Below are positions 7,045 to 13,646 of a stretch of 14,584 nt of DNA, in pieces. Each line of letters begins with the position of its first letter. Within the stretch, counting starts at the first letter, position 1. The translations under genes and the position numbers were made by a program. Source of the DNA: DUVT01 sp041675865 (GTDB taxonomy: Bacteria; Bacillota_I; Bacilli_A; ML615J-28; CAG-698); contig JBAYTA010000044.1 of the NCBI GenBank assembly GCA_041675865.1, positions 1-14,584 on the forward strand, in the 5' to 3' direction. The notes under the pieces are model-generated. The model was given only the letters and a program-made list of their open reading frames with translations. It did no database searches and had not been told where the DNA came from.

Positions 7045-8571
7045 TTAAATCATTGGTGAAAAGACTCTTAAGAATGAAACTAAAGCTCTTTTTAAAATTG
7101 GAATATTTTTTGCTTCCTTAAGTGTAACTAAATGACATACTTCAGTAGCTTTATCAAAATCTGCTTTCACATCCATTACACTTTCATTATTATATAGAAG
7201 GGTTACAACCTCATAATGCAAATAAAAACTTCTATAGTCTAAATTAGCAGTTCCAACAATTGCAACTTCATCATCTGCAACTAAATACTTTGAATGTAAG
7301 AATCCAGGTAAAAACTCATAAATTTTTACACCTGCTTCAACCAAATCTTGATAATATGATCTTGAAATCATAAAGACAATTTTTTTATCAGGAATATGTG
7401 GCATCATTATCCTTACATCAACTCCACTTTGAGCAGCTGTTTTTAAACATGTTGCTAATTCATTATCTAATACCAAATATGGGGAAGTAATATAAACATA
7501 TTTTTTCGCATTAGAAATTATATTAATATAACTCATTTCAATAGTTTGATGTCCGTCAAGTGGTCCATCACCAAATGGTAGGACACACCCAGTAGTTGGA
7601 TATGAAAGGGTTGGTCTATATAATGTATAATCAAATTTATCTTCTGTAGAATATTCCCACATTTGGAAAAAGAGTAATGTTAGATTCCAGACAGCTTCAC
7701 CTTTAATCATTACTGTTGCATCTTTCCAATAACCAAATTTTCTTACCCTATTAATATACTCATCTGCAAGATTTGCTCCACCAACAAAGCCAATATTTCC
7801 ATCAATTATTGTTATTTTTCTGTGATCTCTATAATTTATAATCATCGTAAGCCTTGGTCTATATGGATTAAAATTTACAACCTTTATTCCTAAATTAATT
7901 AAATCGCTTTTAAATTTATATCCGACCTTATTAATAGTTCCAAAGTCATCATAAATAAGTCTTACATCTACACCTTCTTTTACTTTCCTAGCTAGGACAG
8001 ATTTAATGCTTTCCCACATTTCTCCTTCTCTAATAATAAAGTATTCCATAAAAATAAATTTTTCAGCTTTTTCTAATTGTTCAAGCAAGTTTTCATGAAA
8101 CTCTTCCCCAGAAGGTAAAAATTTAGAAATTGTATTATCCCATGGTTTTAAACCAGTTACATTATAGATATAATTTGCTAACTTTTTCATATTAGGATCT
8201 TCAATAACTAATTCAGAAGAATATTTTTTTGATTCCTCTAGTAGTTGCTCATGAAGAAATTTAATTTTTGCTTTTCTTCTTCTTGATAATCTTAAACTAC
8301 CAAAGATTAAATAAAATATGTAACCAGCAAAAGGAACAACTAAAACAAGCATAATCCATGAAAGTTTATAAGCAGGATTAAATGGCCTATTTAAAATAAA
8401 TAAGCTTGCAATCACTGATAGTGCTGTAAAGATAATATAAATTATTATTCCAAATTGCCAAAGTTTTATTGCTAGAAAAATGATTACAGCAAATTGAATT
8501 AAAATAAGTGAAGATATAATAAATACCTTACTCATAAAGAATCTAAATATATTTTTAAGTAGTTTAAGCAT
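7045..8571 (-). CDS. cls: Cardiolipin synthase (phospholipase D superfamily)
   Basis: 508 residues, the normal length for bacterial Cls. It joins two phosphatidylglycerol molecules into cardiolipin plus glycerol at the membrane. Hydrophobic helices lie at about 14-36, 40-60 and 70-91, followed by a basic stretch (LRLSRRRKAK) that faces the cytoplasm. Two HKD phospholipase D motifs are complete: H250, K252, D257 followed by GFVGGANLADEY, and H426, K428, D433 followed by AIVGTANLDYRSF. MEYFIIREG (175-183) and ITSPYLVLD (361-369) are typical Cls sequences before each catalytic motif. The ATG at 8571 follows GAGG. It is the first gene of an operon with the YihY-family gene and the PdaA-like gene and has its own promoter. 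Membrane-domain formation by cardiolipin could serve the later envelope enzymes, but that is inference. Confidence 0.95.
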   Translation of the reverse strand: MLKLLKNIFRFFMSKVFIISSLILIQFAVIIFLAIKLWQFGIIIYIIFTALSVIASLFILNRPFNPAYKLSWIMLVLVVPFAGYIFYLIFGSLRLSRRRKAKIKFLHEQLLEESKKYSSELVIEDPNMKKLANYIYNVTGLKPWDNTISKFLPSGEEFHENLLEQLEKAEKFIFMEYFIIREGEMWESIKSVLARKVKEGVDVRLIYDDFGTINKVGYKFKSDLINLGIKVVNFNPYRPRLTMIINYRDHRKITIIDGNIGFVGGANLADEYINRVRKFGYWKDATVMIKGEAVWNLTLLFFQMWEYSTEDKFDYTLYRPTLSYPTTGCVLPFGDGPLDGHQTIEMSYINIISNAKKYVYITSPYLVLDNELATCLKTAAQSGVDVRIMMPHIPDKKIVFMISRSYYQDLVEAGVKIYEFLPGFLHSKYLVADDEVAIVGTANLDYRSFYLHYEVVTLLYNNESVMDVKADFDKATEVCHLVTLKEAKNIPILKRALVSFLRVFSPMI

Positions 8572-8600
8572 AATAACCTCACTTTAGATATCTTATATAT

Positions 8601-8629
8601 ATTATATATAAAATATAGATAAAATACAA
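8601..8629 (-). promoter_or_regulatory. Predicted promoter of the cls operon
   Basis: On the minus strand TTGTAT (8629-8624), a 17-base spacer and TATAAT (8606-8601), 30 bases before the ATG. The region is nearly pure A+T, so chance matches are likely, but spacing and hexamers are good. It begins right after the terminator of the upstream zinc-ribbon gene. Confidence 0.5.
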
Positions 8630-8630
8630 A

Positions 8631-8658
8631 TAAAAAATATGGACACTAGGGTCCATAT
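8631..8658 (-). terminator. Rho-independent terminator after the zinc-ribbon gene
   Basis: ATATGGAC (8637-8644) pairs with GTCCATAT (8651-8658), a perfect 8-bp stem with a 6-base loop. On the minus strand it is followed by a T run. It lies six bases after the stop codon at 8665. Confidence 0.85.
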
Positions 8659-8664
8659 CATTTA

Positions 8665-8820
8665 CTATCTCATAGGTCTTTGAGCTTTACGAGCTTTGCG
8701 GCATTTAGGGCAACGCACTGGTTCACTAGCTAAGCCTTTTTCTTTGTAGAACTCTTGTTCACCAACTGTGAATTCGAATTCTTGACCACAATCTTTACAA
8801 ATAATCTTCTTATCTGTCAT
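8665..8820 (-). CDS. Small zinc-ribbon protein (51 residues)
   Basis: A complete 51-codon gene starting at the ATG at 8820, eight bases after an ideal AAGGAGG, and ending in TAG. It has two CxxC knuckles, CKDC at 8-11 and CPKC at 37-40, separated by 25 residues and able to bind one zinc ion. Between them lies FEFTVGEQEFYKEKGL, and the tail is very basic (RKARKAQRPMR). This layout is that of the short 'probable zinc-ribbon' proteins (zf-trcl-like) common in Firmicutes and Chloroflexi. Their function is unknown; nucleic-acid or ribosome contact is often supposed because of the basic tail. It is transcribed alone, with its own extended -10 promoter, an approximately 85-base leader and a strong terminator. 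Codon usage (GCC, CGC, GCG in the second half) is a little richer in GC than its neighbours, which may reflect high expression. Confidence 0.9.
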   Translation of the reverse strand: MTDKKIICKDCGQEFEFTVGEQEFYKEKGLASEPVRCPKCRKARKAQRPMR

Positions 8821-8914
8821 TTTATGTTTCCTCCTTGGTAATATTTGAAATGTATTTTTTTATAGGATAATTGCCAATAAGGAAAACTTATAAAAAGACT
8901 ACGTTTCTACATCT

Positions 8915-8942
8915 ATTATACCACAAAGAATTCAATAAGCAA
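8915..8942 (-). promoter_or_regulatory. Promoter of the zinc-ribbon gene
   Basis: On the minus strand TTGCTT (8942-8937), a 16-base spacer ending in TGG, and TATAAT (8920-8915), giving an extended -10. The predicted start lies about 85 bases before the ATG, a longer leader than elsewhere in the window. Confidence 0.68.
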
Positions 8943-8951
8943 AGATATTTG

Positions 8952-8973
8952 AAAAATATTTTATAATATTTTT
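8952..8973 (-). terminator. Possible weak terminator after pfp
   Basis: AAAAATATT (8952-8960) and AATATTTTT (8965-8973) form a 9-bp stem of A-U pairs only, six bases after the pfp stop codon. The stem ends in five Ts on the minus strand. With no G-C pair it should be weak, and in such AT-rich DNA it may be chance. Confidence 0.35.
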
Positions 8974-8978
8974 AATAA

Positions 8979-10226
8979 TTATTTTGTAGCTAAGATTTTT
9001 TTCAATTTTGCAAATCTTGGAAGACTATCTTCTACTTTTCTATTAGATGAACCTTGAATTAAAGGTAATGCATATTTATAAAATTCTTCTGTTAATCCTG
9101 AGTTATCTTCTTTAATCCACTCTAATGGAACTTTCTTTTCTGTGTTTGCAGTTAATGATAAATCAACTAATTCATAATTGATTTTGTATTCACTTGAATT
9201 TTCATCACGCTTAAATGCAACCATCTTATCAGTTTCACCAGCTACTGCTTGTTGAACTGCAACTCTACCTGCATTAAATGCTTCTTCAATATCAGTTCCT
9301 GATGCAATATGAGCAGCACATCTTTGTAGTAAACTAAATTCGATTGGACGTACTTTAATATTTAATTGATCACTTACAATACCAGCTAATACTGATGCAG
9401 CTCCACCAAGTTGTGCATGACCAAATGAATCCTTTTTAAGAGATGCAGCATATTCAGAAATATATCTTCCACTCTTATCTTTAATTCCTTCAGAGAATGC
9501 AACAATAACTTTATTGTTTTTTTCTTTTGCTACTTTTTCTACATCTTTCACAAAACTATCTACATCAAAAACTTTTTCTGGTAGATAGATTAAATCTGGT
9601 CCATAACCTTTTAAGTTAGCAAGATCAGCTGCTGCTGTTAACCAACCAGCATTTCTTCCCATAACTTCAATTATAGTTACGATACCCGTATTATAAACAT
9701 GAGTATCTAAATAGATTTCCATCATTGATGTTGCAACAAATTTAGCTGCACTACCAAATCCTGGACAATGATCAGTACCAAATAAATCATTATCGATTGT
9801 TTTTGGAACACCAATAATATGGCATTCATAGTTTTTACTTTGTAAATACTTACTTATTTTATTACAAGTATCCATTGAATCATTTCCACCATTGTAGAAG
9901 AAATAACGAATATTATATTTTTTAAATACTTCTAATAATCTAATATAATCTGTTTCATCTTCTTGAACAGATTTTAATTTATATCTTACAGAACCAAGTG
10001 CTGAAGATGGAGTGTTTTTTAAAAGTTCTAACTCCTTCACATCTTCTTTTCTTATATCAAAGAATCTTTCATTTAAAATCCCTACGATTCCATGTTCTGC
10101 ACCATAGATATCAGTAATTGCTTCTTGCTCTAATGCCTCTAAAAACACACCAGCAGCACTAGCATTAATTACAGATGTTGGTCCGCCTGATTGACCAAAT
10201 AGGCAAGCACCTTTTAATAAACTCAT
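8979..10226 (-). CDS. pfp: Pyrophosphate-dependent 6-phosphofructokinase
   Basis: 415 residues; phosphorylates fructose 6-phosphate to fructose 1,6-bisphosphate in glycolysis, reversibly, using PPi. Seen: the N-terminal phosphate-binding loop GQSGGPTSVIN (11-21), GGNDSMDT (113-120), PKTIDND (141-147) with the presumed catalytic Asp145, and MGRNAGWLTA (189-198). The phosphoryl donor is judged from two sites known in the family: Asp116 in GGNDS where ATP enzymes carry Gly, and Lys142 in PKTIDND where ATP enzymes carry Gly. Both point to PPi. Length and the start MSLLKGACLFGQSGGP match the roughly 400-residue PPi-PFK clade found in clostridia and other anaerobes. The ATG at 10226 is preceded by AGGAGG. 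It is monocistronic, with promoter 10264-10292 and at most a weak terminator. A reversible PPi enzyme would serve both glycolysis and gluconeogenesis. Confidence 0.94.
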   Translation of the reverse strand: MSLLKGACLFGQSGGPTSVINASAAGVFLEALEQEAITDIYGAEHGIVGILNERFFDIRKEDVKELELLKNTPSSALGSVRYKLKSVQEDETDYIRLLEVFKKYNIRYFFYNGGNDSMDTCNKISKYLQSKNYECHIIGVPKTIDNDLFGTDHCPGFGSAAKFVATSMMEIYLDTHVYNTGIVTIIEVMGRNAGWLTAAADLANLKGYGPDLIYLPEKVFDVDSFVKDVEKVAKEKNNKVIVAFSEGIKDKSGRYISEYAASLKKDSFGHAQLGGAASVLAGIVSDQLNIKVRPIEFSLLQRCAAHIASGTDIEEAFNAGRVAVQQAVAGETDKMVAFKRDENSSEYKINYELVDLSLTANTEKKVPLEWIKEDNSGLTEEFYKYALPLIQGSSNRKVEDSLPRFAKLKKILATK

Positions 10227-10263
10227 TTTTTTCTTTCCTCCTAAAAAAAATCATACATTGTAT

Positions 10264-10292
10264 AGTATACTAAAAATTGGAACAAATTTCAA
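10264..10292 (-). promoter_or_regulatory. Sigma-A promoter of pfp
   Basis: On the minus strand TTGAAA (10292-10287), a 17-base spacer and TATACT (10269-10264), 38 bases before the ATG. A perfect 10-base palindrome TAGTATACTA (10263-10272) covers the -10, and alternating TTTCA/TGAAA pentamers surround the -35. Confidence 0.72.
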
Positions 10293-10308
10293 TGGTGAAA
10301 CCTTTTCA
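10287..10308. repeat. Alternating inverted pentamers at the pfp promoter
   Basis: TTTCA (10287-10291), TGAAA (10296-10300) and TTTCA (10304-10308) alternate at 4- and 3-base intervals across and just upstream of the pfp -35. TGAAACCTTTTCA recalls a catabolite-response element but is one base short of the 14-base cre form and lacks its central CG. Confidence 0.35.
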
Positions 10309-10321
10309 TAAATGAATATTT

Positions 10322-11026
10322 TTATATTTTCTTTATAAATTCATAAAAATCTTTATAAGTTCCATTTTTATATTTAGAAATATCCGTGTTTTTTAGATTT
10401 ATAATATTATTTGTTATTAAATATGTATCCATACCTAACTCTTCAGCTATTAAATCTTCACTTACATCATTGCCAATCATAATACATTCACTTACATTTT
10501 TACCAATTTTATCTAAAATTTCTTGATAGTATTTTGGATTGGGTTTACAAAATGATGAATTTTCATAAGTTGTTACTAATTTAAAATCATCAATATTATA
10601 ATTTCCCCATTTAATTCTATTATGAGTAGCTACTTTCGGAAATAATGGATTTGTTGCAATAATGATATCGATATTTTTCTTTTTTAATTCCTCAATCGCC
10701 ATATGACAATATAGATTATCCGTTACTATATTCTTTATTTCATTAAATTCATTATTATAATAATCTAAGAATGTTTTCTCAAAGAAATAAATATTATCCG
10801 GTAAGAAGTAGGTAAACCTATTCCAAAACGCTTCTTCATTACTAATGCTTCCATCATTATTAAGCATATCTTTTACACCTTCATAGACAGCATTCATTAT
10901 TATATCTTTCTCAAATCCATGGGGGATAAATTTCTTTACTATTCCTGTAAAATATAGTCTTAAAAACTCATCTTGGTTAAAATCTAATAATGTCCCATCT
11001 AAATCTATTAATACAGTATTTATCAT
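10322..11026 (-). CDS. HAD-superfamily hydrolase (predicted phosphatase)
   Basis: 234 residues, cytoplasmic. All four haloacid dehalogenase motifs are present: I, DLDGT (8-12), with nucleophile Asp8 and acid/base Asp10; II, IIATN (122-126) with Thr125; III, Lys161 in FCKPNPKYY; IV, GNDVSEDLIAEELG (185-198) with Asp187 and Asp191 for magnesium. The roughly 90 residues between motifs I and II are a helical C1-type cap, as in the phosphoglycolate phosphatase/YjjG-like groups, so the substrate is probably a small phosphorylated metabolite or nucleotide. The substrate cannot be read from sequence. The ATG at 11026 follows AAGGAG. The gene has its own promoter with a near-consensus -35, and I see no convincing terminator behind it, so some transcripts may run into pfp. 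Confidence 0.87.
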   Translation of the reverse strand: MINTVLIDLDGTLLDFNQDEFLRLYFTGIVKKFIPHGFEKDIIMNAVYEGVKDMLNNDGSISNEEAFWNRFTYFLPDNIYFFEKTFLDYYNNEFNEIKNIVTDNLYCHMAIEELKKKNIDIIIATNPLFPKVATHNRIKWGNYNIDDFKLVTTYENSSFCKPNPKYYQEILDKIGKNVSECIMIGNDVSEDLIAEELGMDTYLITNNIINLKNTDISKYKNGTYKDFYEFIKKI

Positions 11027-11058
11027 TATAATATCTCCTTTTTAAAAACATCTTATCA

Positions 11059-11087
11059 ATTATATCAAATCCAAACAAGGAAGTCAA
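11059..11087 (-). promoter_or_regulatory. Strong promoter of the HAD hydrolase gene
   Basis: On the minus strand TTGACT (11087-11082), a 17-base spacer ending TGA and TATAAT (11064-11059): near-consensus -35, perfect -10 and a TGn extension. It is the best sigma-A promoter in the window, 33 bases from the ATG. Confidence 0.82.
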
Positions 11088-11102
11088 AATCATTTAAACT
11101 TT

Positions 11103-11127
11103 AAAAAAATCCTTAAAAAAGGATTTT
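11103..11127 (-). terminator. Rho-independent terminator after the 140-residue gene
   Basis: AAAATCCTT (11106-11114) pairs with AAGGATTTT (11119-11127), a 9-bp stem with a 4-base loop, followed on the minus strand by a T run. It lies 45 bases after the stop codon at 11173 and separates this gene from the HAD gene promoter. Confidence 0.8.
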
Positions 11128-11172
11128 CTACAAATCTAAAAATTTAGAAATCATTGATTTCTAATAACTTCA

Positions 11173-11595
11173 TTAAATATTGTTAATTAACATTTGAATT
11201 GTTAATTCATGCAAATTAGGACTCTTAAATAACCATTCCAAAACCAAAACTCTAGTATCTAGGTCAGCTGCAAGAACTAATTGTTCCGTTTCTTTATTGT
11301 ATTTTCTTTTTCCCATTAATTCCATTAATTCTTTGTTTATTTCATCTTCGGTCATGTACACTCTTTTATGTACTGTATAATAATCAATCGGTTCTTTATT
11401 ATTTGATAATTTTAGTGCTTCTTCAAGTGATATTATTTTAGTTGGGCTGAAATAATCAAATAAAAATTCATAGTCATCTGGATTTTCAATTGATTCCCAA
11501 TGATCATCAACAAAGATATACTTAACGGTCCTTCCAAAACATGCATACAAATTCTCGTCTTTATCGAGGGCAAAAGTATAATCTGCTCTTGGCAT
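11173..11595 (-). CDS. Hypothetical protein, 140 residues, no recognised family
   Basis: I do not recognise this protein. The ATG at 11595 follows AAGGAG at good spacing, and the gene has its own promoter and terminator, so it is very likely real. There is no signal peptide and no membrane segment, so it should be cytoplasmic. The first half (to about residue 50) is rich in Asp, Glu and aromatics, with alternating strands (YTFALD, ENLYACF, KYIFVDD, HWESI) that read like a small beta-sheet with acidic turns. The second half is helical: SLEEALKLSNN, TEDEINKELMELMGKRKY, and the C-terminal TRVLVLEWLFKSPNLHELTIQMLINNI. One Cys (residue 19) is present and no metal-binding cluster is seen. It lies between the hut operon and the HAD gene but is not co-transcribed with either, so the context gives no function. 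Confidence 0.8.
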   Translation of the reverse strand: MPRADYTFALDKDENLYACFGRTVKYIFVDDHWESIENPDDYEFLFDYFSPTKIISLEEALKLSNNKEPIDYYTVHKRVYMTEDEINKELMELMGKRKYNKETEQLVLAADLDTRVLVLEWLFKSPNLHELTIQMLINNI

Positions 11596-11642
11596 AGCAT
11601 ATCTCCTTCTTGAAATATTTGTTGAAATATATCCTTTTTTTA

Positions 11643-11671
11643 ATTATATCATTGTTTTTTCTTTAATGCAA
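11643..11671 (-). promoter_or_regulatory. Promoter of the 140-residue gene
   Basis: On the minus strand TTGCAT (11671-11666), a 17-base spacer ending TGA and TATAAT (11648-11643), an extended -10. The leader holds two direct copies of ATATTTCAA (11610-11618 and 11622-11630) between the start point and the ribosome site. Confidence 0.75.
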
Positions 11672-11682
11672 GGAATATGGGT

Positions 11683-11717
11683 AAATTTAAAAGGAACTAG
11701 TCACTAAACTAATTCCT
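11683..11717 (-). terminator. Rho-independent terminator of the hut operon
   Basis: AGGAACTAGT (11692-11701) and ACTAATTCCT (11708-11717) make a 10-bp stem in the minus-strand RNA, with one G-U pair and a 6-base loop, followed by TTTTAAATTT. It starts six bases after the cyclodeaminase stop codon. Confidence 0.85.
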
Positions 11718-11723
11718 ATGATT

Positions 11724-12371
11724 TTATTTGAATGAAAATTCGAAATTTACAGCTTCTTCAAGCTTTAAAAATATTTTCGTTGCTTTTTCTTCAATAAGCT
11801 TAACTTCATCATAATATTTCTTAGCTAGTTCATGATCTGAATACTCATGCATATTTGTTTTCACATTTAAAATTGCACCTTTAAGTCCTGCATATATCAT
11901 CGTTATTCCAACACCAAAATCTGATGTTGCAGTTTTATTTGCATATAAAAATGTTGGTTCAGCTAGTTCTAATGATTTTAGAGCATATTTTGCAGTCTCT
12001 AAAGGAACATCAGTTGCATGAATTGTAGCACGATTTATTTGTTCAACTCTAAATTTCTTTTCTTCATCTGTTACTTTTGGTAGTCTAAATGCTTCCATAA
12101 TTTGATTAAATGCATTAGTGTCCTTTTCAATTAATTCTAAAACATAAAGTTTAATTTCATCTAAACTTGAAATTCTACTCATATAATCTAATTTTATGTC
12201 TTCTGATAGTTCAATAAATTTCTTTTTAGGAATACTTAAATGACCAACCATTCTAATCAAACTAATACCTTGCGCAATTGCAAGTGCTGAAACACTTCCA
12301 CCACCAGGTGTTGGTGTTTGTGAGTCTACTCTTTGTAGAAATTCATTTATACTTAATTCATATAGTTTCAT
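11724..12371 (-). CDS. fchA: Formimidoyltetrahydrofolate cyclodeaminase (FTCD C-terminal family)
   Basis: 215 residues, a stand-alone cyclodeaminase rather than the fused animal FTCD. It converts 5-formimidoyl-THF to 5,10-methenyl-THF with release of ammonia. The all-helical family is marked by its N-terminal signature TPTPGGGSVSALAIAQG (19-35), the glycine-rich folate loop, followed by long helices. Also typical are the PLETAKYALKSLELA helix at about 122-136 and TATSDFGVGITMIYAGLKGAILNV at about 147-170, with the conserved Asp of the SD pair. The usual length is 200-215. The ATG at 12371 follows GGGAG. It lies 36 bases after hutI and is the last gene of the histidine operon, followed by a terminator. 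This placement says that histidine-derived formimino groups are salvaged by folate. The glutamate formimidoyltransferase that must precede it is not in view and is probably upstream of hutU or elsewhere. Confidence 0.92.
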   Translation of the reverse strand: MKLYELSINEFLQRVDSQTPTPGGGSVSALAIAQGISLIRMVGHLSIPKKKFIELSEDIKLDYMSRISSLDEIKLYVLELIEKDTNAFNQIMEAFRLPKVTDEEKKFRVEQINRATIHATDVPLETAKYALKSLELAEPTFLYANKTATSDFGVGITMIYAGLKGAILNVKTNMHEYSDHELAKKYYDEVKLIEEKATKIFLKLEEAVNFEFSFK

Positions 12372-12386
12372 ATATTTCTCCCATCT

Positions 12387-12410
12387 AATTAAATTTAAGA
12401 ATTAAATTTA
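12387..12410. repeat. Short AT direct repeat between hutI and the cyclodeaminase gene
   Basis: AATTAAATTTA occurs twice (12387-12397 and 12400-12410), two bases apart, the second copy containing the hutI stop. Because TAAATTTA is self-complementary the pair can also fold as a weak all-AU hairpin. In such AT-rich DNA chance is a fair explanation. Confidence 0.4.
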
Positions 12411-13646
12411 TTTTTTTGCGCTATAGACCCTATCACCATTAATATACACTTCACTAGTATGATTTATACCAAAATGATAAATCAAATAATCTAAATTAGG
12501 TGTATCAAAAATAACAAAGTTTGCACGTTTATTTATATCAATTGACCCTATTTCTTCTGCTAAATCAATTGCGGCTGCAGCATTAATAGTAGTTGCAGTA
12601 AGCACTTCCTTGGGTGTAAGTTTTGCTTTTATAGCAGCAACTTGCATTGCAAGTTGAATATTTTCACTTGGACTACTTCCAGGATTATAATCAGTTGCTA
12701 TAGCAAGAGCACCATTACTTTCAATAAAATATCTTGCCTTAAAGAAATCTTTATTTAAATTAAAAGATGTCAGAGGTAACATAACAGCTATTACTTTTTC
12801 AGTTGCTAATCTTTTTAGATTATCTAAACTAGAAGCAAGTAGATGTTCAGCAGATATACATTTTAATTCACTAGCAAGTAGAGCACCATTTGTATCATGG
12901 ATTTCATCAGCATGAATTTTTACACCAAGACCAATGGTTTTCGCATATTCCAAGATATCTTTTGATTCTTCCAAACTAAATACTCCTTCTTCACAAAAAA
13001 CATCTACGAATTTTGCTAGATTTTCATATTTAACTTTTGTAATCATTTCTTTTACTAAGTGAATATATTCTTCTCTTTTATTTTTATACTCATTTGGAAG
13101 TGCATGAGCACCCATATAAGTACTTACAACAGTAATAGGATCTTTTTCATTCAATTTAGTAGCAACCTTCATTTGTTTTACTTCAGTGTCCATATCTAAG
13201 CCATAACCACTTTTTGCTTCTACAGCAGTAGTCCCAAATGAGAGCATAATATCTAAGCTCTTTTTTGCTTTTACGTATAACTCATCAAAACTTTGATATC
13301 TAGTTTTCTCTACAGTGCTTAAAATCCCCCCACCACTTTTTAGAATATCTAGATAATTTGCACCTTGTTGCTTTAGGGTAAACTCATGTTCCCTACTACC
13401 ACCATGCACTAAGTGAGTATGACAATCTACTAAACCCGGTGTAACAGTTTTACCAGTACCATCAATTAGGATAGCATTCTTGTATTTTTTATAATTATTA
13501 CCGCTACATATCTCTATAAATCTACCATCCTCAATAACTATATAGCCATTTTCTATTATCTCGATATTGTCCATTTCACTACCAAACCTCGGAAGGTTTG
13601 AACCTCTTAATGTGACTAATGAAGAGATACTATGTACTATTAACAT
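12408..13646 (-). CDS. hutI: Imidazolonepropionase
   Basis: 412 residues, the normal length for HutI. It hydrolyses 4-imidazolone-5-propionate to N-formimidoyl-L-glutamate, the third step of histidine breakdown, in the cytoplasm. It belongs to the amidohydrolase superfamily: metal ligands H76 and H78 in DCHTHLVHGG, then H245 in KIHADEIHDTNGA, the conserved H268 in SAEHLL, and D319 in ATDYNPGSSPSEN. SREHEFTLKQQGANYLDILKSGGGI, split here as SREHEF (84-89) and the following GANYLDI (95-101), is highly typical of HutI and binds substrate. The ATG at 13646 overlaps the hutU stop by one base (TAATG) and is preceded by GGAGG, so translation is probably coupled. It is followed after 36 bases by the cyclodeaminase gene. 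Confidence 0.96.
   Translation of the reverse strand: MLIVHSISSLVTLRGSNLPRFGSEMDNIEIIENGYIVIEDGRFIEICSGNNYKKYKNAILIDGTGKTVTPGLVDCHTHLVHGGSREHEFTLKQQGANYLDILKSGGGILSTVEKTRYQSFDELYVKAKKSLDIMLSFGTTAVEAKSGYGLDMDTEVKQMKVATKLNEKDPITVVSTYMGAHALPNEYKNKREEYIHLVKEMITKVKYENLAKFVDVFCEEGVFSLEESKDILEYAKTIGLGVKIHADEIHDTNGALLASELKCISAEHLLASSLDNLKRLATEKVIAVMLPLTSFNLNKDFFKARYFIESNGALAIATDYNPGSSPSENIQLAMQVAAIKAKLTPKEVLTATTINAAAAIDLAEEIGSIDINKRANFVIFDTPNLDYLIYHFGINHTSEVYINGDRVYSAKK

Noticed and set aside
10305..10316. TTCATAAATGAA inverted repeat as a terminator of the HAD gene
   Set aside because: Two-base loop, no G-C-rich stem and no T run after it on the minus strand.
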